The position numbers were made by a program, and so were the translations under genes. From the NCBI GenBank assembly GCA_003254905.1, contig QANU01053055.1:62001-126000 (forward strand): a DNA stretch of 64,000 nt, in the 5' to 3' direction. This DNA is from Nissolia schottii. Taxonomy: Eukaryota; Streptophyta; Magnoliopsida; Fabales; Fabaceae. Shown here piece after piece: positions 61,855 to 64,000 of this stretch. Numbering within the stretch: position 1 is the first letter of the stretch; every line of letters begins with the position of its first letter. The notes beneath the pieces were generated by a model that did no database searches, was not told the DNA's origin, and saw only the letters and a list, made by a program, of their open reading frames with translations.

Positions 61855-62645
61855 GCCCATACTTTTAACATGACCAAAAAACGTTTTGGGCGGCAACCCT
61901 TTGGTTAGTAGATCAGCTATCATTGATCCTGTACCAATATGCTCAATCGACACTTTCTGTTTATGCACTTCTTCCTTGACAGACAGGTACTTTAAATCCA
62001 TGTGTTTTGCACCCTTGGAATACCTGTCATTCTTCGAGAAGAAGACTACTGCGGAATTGTCACAATAAATTCTTAGCGGCCAGCTATGCTGTCGACAACA
62101 CTAAGCCCCAAGACAAAATTCCGCAACCATAATGCATGAACTGTGGCCTCAAAGCATGCCACAAATTCAGCCTCCATAGTAGAAGTAGCGATGATAGACT
62201 CTTTACCACTTTTCCATGAAATAGCCCATCCAGCTAGTAGAAAGACATAACCAAATGTCGATTTCCTAAAGTCTACACACCCTACATAGTCTGAATCTGA
62301 GTAGCCAACTACTTCAAGGCTATTTGATTTTCTGTAAGTGAGCATGTAATCCTTGGTGCCTTGCAAGTAACTAAAGACCTTCTTTGCACCTTTCCAGTGG
62401 TCTATTCCGAGATTACTTTGATACCGGCTCCACATTCCAACAGTAAAACTTATATCTGACCAAGTGCATGTTGAAGCATACATCAAGCTCCCAACCACAG
62501 AATCATAAGGGATACACTCCATTTCTTTACGTTCCAATTCATTTTTGGGACTTGCATTTGGCTAAACTTATCTCCCTTCAGGATTGGAACTATTTCTGAA
62601 GAGTAACTTTCCATTCTAAATCTCTTTAACACTTTATTGATATAG
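61855..62645 (-). pseudogene. copia RNase H domain
   Basis: The frame 62537-62073 has SLMYASTCTWSDISF, YSDSDYVGCVDFRKST and ATSTMEAEFVACFEA, typical copia RNase H. After AGR a stop/frameshift at about 62075 shifts the rest (YCDNSAVVFFSKN; GAKHMDLKYL; ADLLTKGLPP) to another frame reaching about 61860. Confidence 0.85.
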
Positions 62646-62650
62646 CCCTT

Positions 62651-63931
62651 CTAAGACAATCCCAATACTCCTTGTGATCTTTCACGGAATATTTCTATTC
62701 CTATCACATAGGATGCCTCACCCATATCTTTCATTTCAAACTTGTTAGAGAGAAATTTTTTTACATCATGTAACAAGCCAACATTATTCGTAGCAAGAAG
62801 AACATCGTCAACATATAGAACTAATATAATAAACTTGCTCCCACTGACCTTCATGTAGATACGCCGATCAACAGTGTTCTCTACAAAACCATATGACAAG
62901 ATAGTATCATTGAAAATAAGATACCACTGTCGGGAAGCTTGTTTTAGTTCATATTTTGACTTCTTTAACTTACACACTAAGTTTTCTTTTCCTGTGGCCA
63001 AGAACCCTTCGAGTTGGTCCATATAAACCTCTTCTTCCAAGTCACCATTAAGAAAAGCAGTCTTTACATCTATTTGGTGAAGCTCTAGGTCGTAATGAGC
63101 CACCAAGGCCATAACAATTCTCAAAGAGTCCTTCTTTGAAACTAGAGAGAAGGTCTCTTTGTAGTCAATGCCGTTCTTTTGAGTGTAACCTTTGGCGACA
63201 AGTCTAGCCTTATATCTTTCAATGTTATCTTTCGAGTCTAGTTTGGTCTTAAAGACCCATTTACAACCAACTCGCTTTGAACCTTCCGGCAACTCGACTA
63301 GATCCCAAACCTTATTGTCATCCATTAATTTCAACTCTTCTTTCATAGCATTGAGCCACTTTTCAGAATTGCCACATTCCATGGCTTGTCTGAATGAGAC
63401 TGGATCTTTATCGATGCTTAAGTCACATTCATGCTCAAGTGAATAAACCATATAGTCATCTGAAATAGCTGGTCTTTTCTGCCTTTCAAACTTTCTCAAG
63501 GGTATTACTTGTGGTTCATCCACCATTTGCTCATTATTGACTTGCACATCGTTGGTTGGTTTATTATCCATATGTTCATTTTGTGGGTTTGGAACATTGA
63601 TTTGTTGCCCTGGAATGTCGTGTGACTGTGATACAACAAAAGGTACAACAACCTGAGGAGAAACACTAGGTGTAGGAATTTCTACACAGATCTCTTGAAT
63701 ATCCACCTTTTGTGATTCCTCACTCCCACTAAACTGACCATTTTCAAGGAACCTACCATTACCCGACTCAACTATTCTAGTACTATGGTTAGGGCAATAA
63801 ATTATGTACCCCTTTGACTTTTTAGGATAGCTGATGAAATAACCACTAACGGTTCTTGCATCAAGCTTCCTTTCGTGTAGATTATATACCCTTACTTCTG
63901 TCGGGCAACCCCAAACATGAAGGTGCCTCAA
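62651..63931 (-). pseudogene. copia reverse transcriptase and integrase C-terminal part
   Basis: A 426-codon open frame: integrase C-terminal end (HVWGCPTEVRVYN; SGYFISYPKKSKGY), a variable linker, then RVT_2 with GCKWVFKTK, LVAKGYTQ, IDVKTAFLNGDLEE and catalytic YVDD. A TAG at 62651-62653 replaces a Gln codon of the family and separates RNase H. The frame continues upstream beyond the window. Confidence 0.88.
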
Positions 63932-64000
63932 ACTAGGTTTATTTCCTGTCCACAGTTCATAAAGAGTCTTAGGAACTGCCTTACTAGGAACCCTGTTAAG

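Larger units (their letters stand above)
61100..64000 (-). mobile_element. Ty1/copia element, 3' part (continues past the window)
   Basis: Minus-strand element: 3' LTR (about 61100-61474), polypurine tract AAGTGGGAGAT next to it, then RNase H, RT and the start of the integrase-RT linker at the window edge. The frame is largely open, with one stop between RT and RNase H and one frameshift in RNase H, so it is younger than the other two copia elements. Confidence 0.88.

Overview
This is a stretch of plant nuclear DNA, most likely from a legume close to soybean (Glycine). The genes are split by AT-rich GT-AG introns, the background is AT-rich, and copia, gypsy, LINE and Mutator-like (MULE) elements are dense. 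The legume placement is my inference from the look of the genes and repeats; no search was run. Gene models were spliced by hand and every junction keeps frame.

Layout: 1-537 AT-rich flank. 538-4724 decayed copia element. 4725-9794 caleosin/peroxygenase gene 1 (+). 11240-18958 a tandem caleosin gene 2 (+), whose promoter is split by about 4.1 kb of nested repeats (an inverted-repeat element holding another dead copia and an assembly gap). 20944-23790 truncated gypsy element joined to the 3' end of another LTR element. 24092-30322 EGY2-type chloroplast membrane metalloprotease (-), 12 exons. About 31080-31880 LINE scrap. 34847-37509 a 243-residue WIYLD-domain protein (-). About 38205-48283 a MULE of about 10 kb with roughly 700-bp terminal inverted repeats (TIRs). 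49510-51314 remnants of a second MULE and other repeat DNA. 52876-58179 AUX1/LAX auxin influx carrier (-), 8 exons. 61100-64000 a copia element (-) running off the window.

The most notable object is the MULE. It carries a mudrA-type transposase (one frameshift, one lost zinc-knuckle Cys) and two plant mobile domain (PMD, MAIN-like) genes facing each other tail to tail. PMD gene A is open across four exons (627 aa). PMD gene B has the same exon plan but one nonsense codon and two frameshifts. Each TIR holds a row of short hairpins, then a TATA-type promoter, a leader and a splice donor, so both ends look built to fire spliced transcripts inward. This suggests a shared leader exon that could serve transposase and PMD messages.

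The host genes are unrelated in function: two lipid-droplet type caleosins (Ca2+-binding haem peroxygenases), a plastid intramembrane protease, a putative chromatin-related WIYLD protein and an auxin importer. Several carry MITEs in introns, three with clear terminal inverted repeats and target-site-like flanks.
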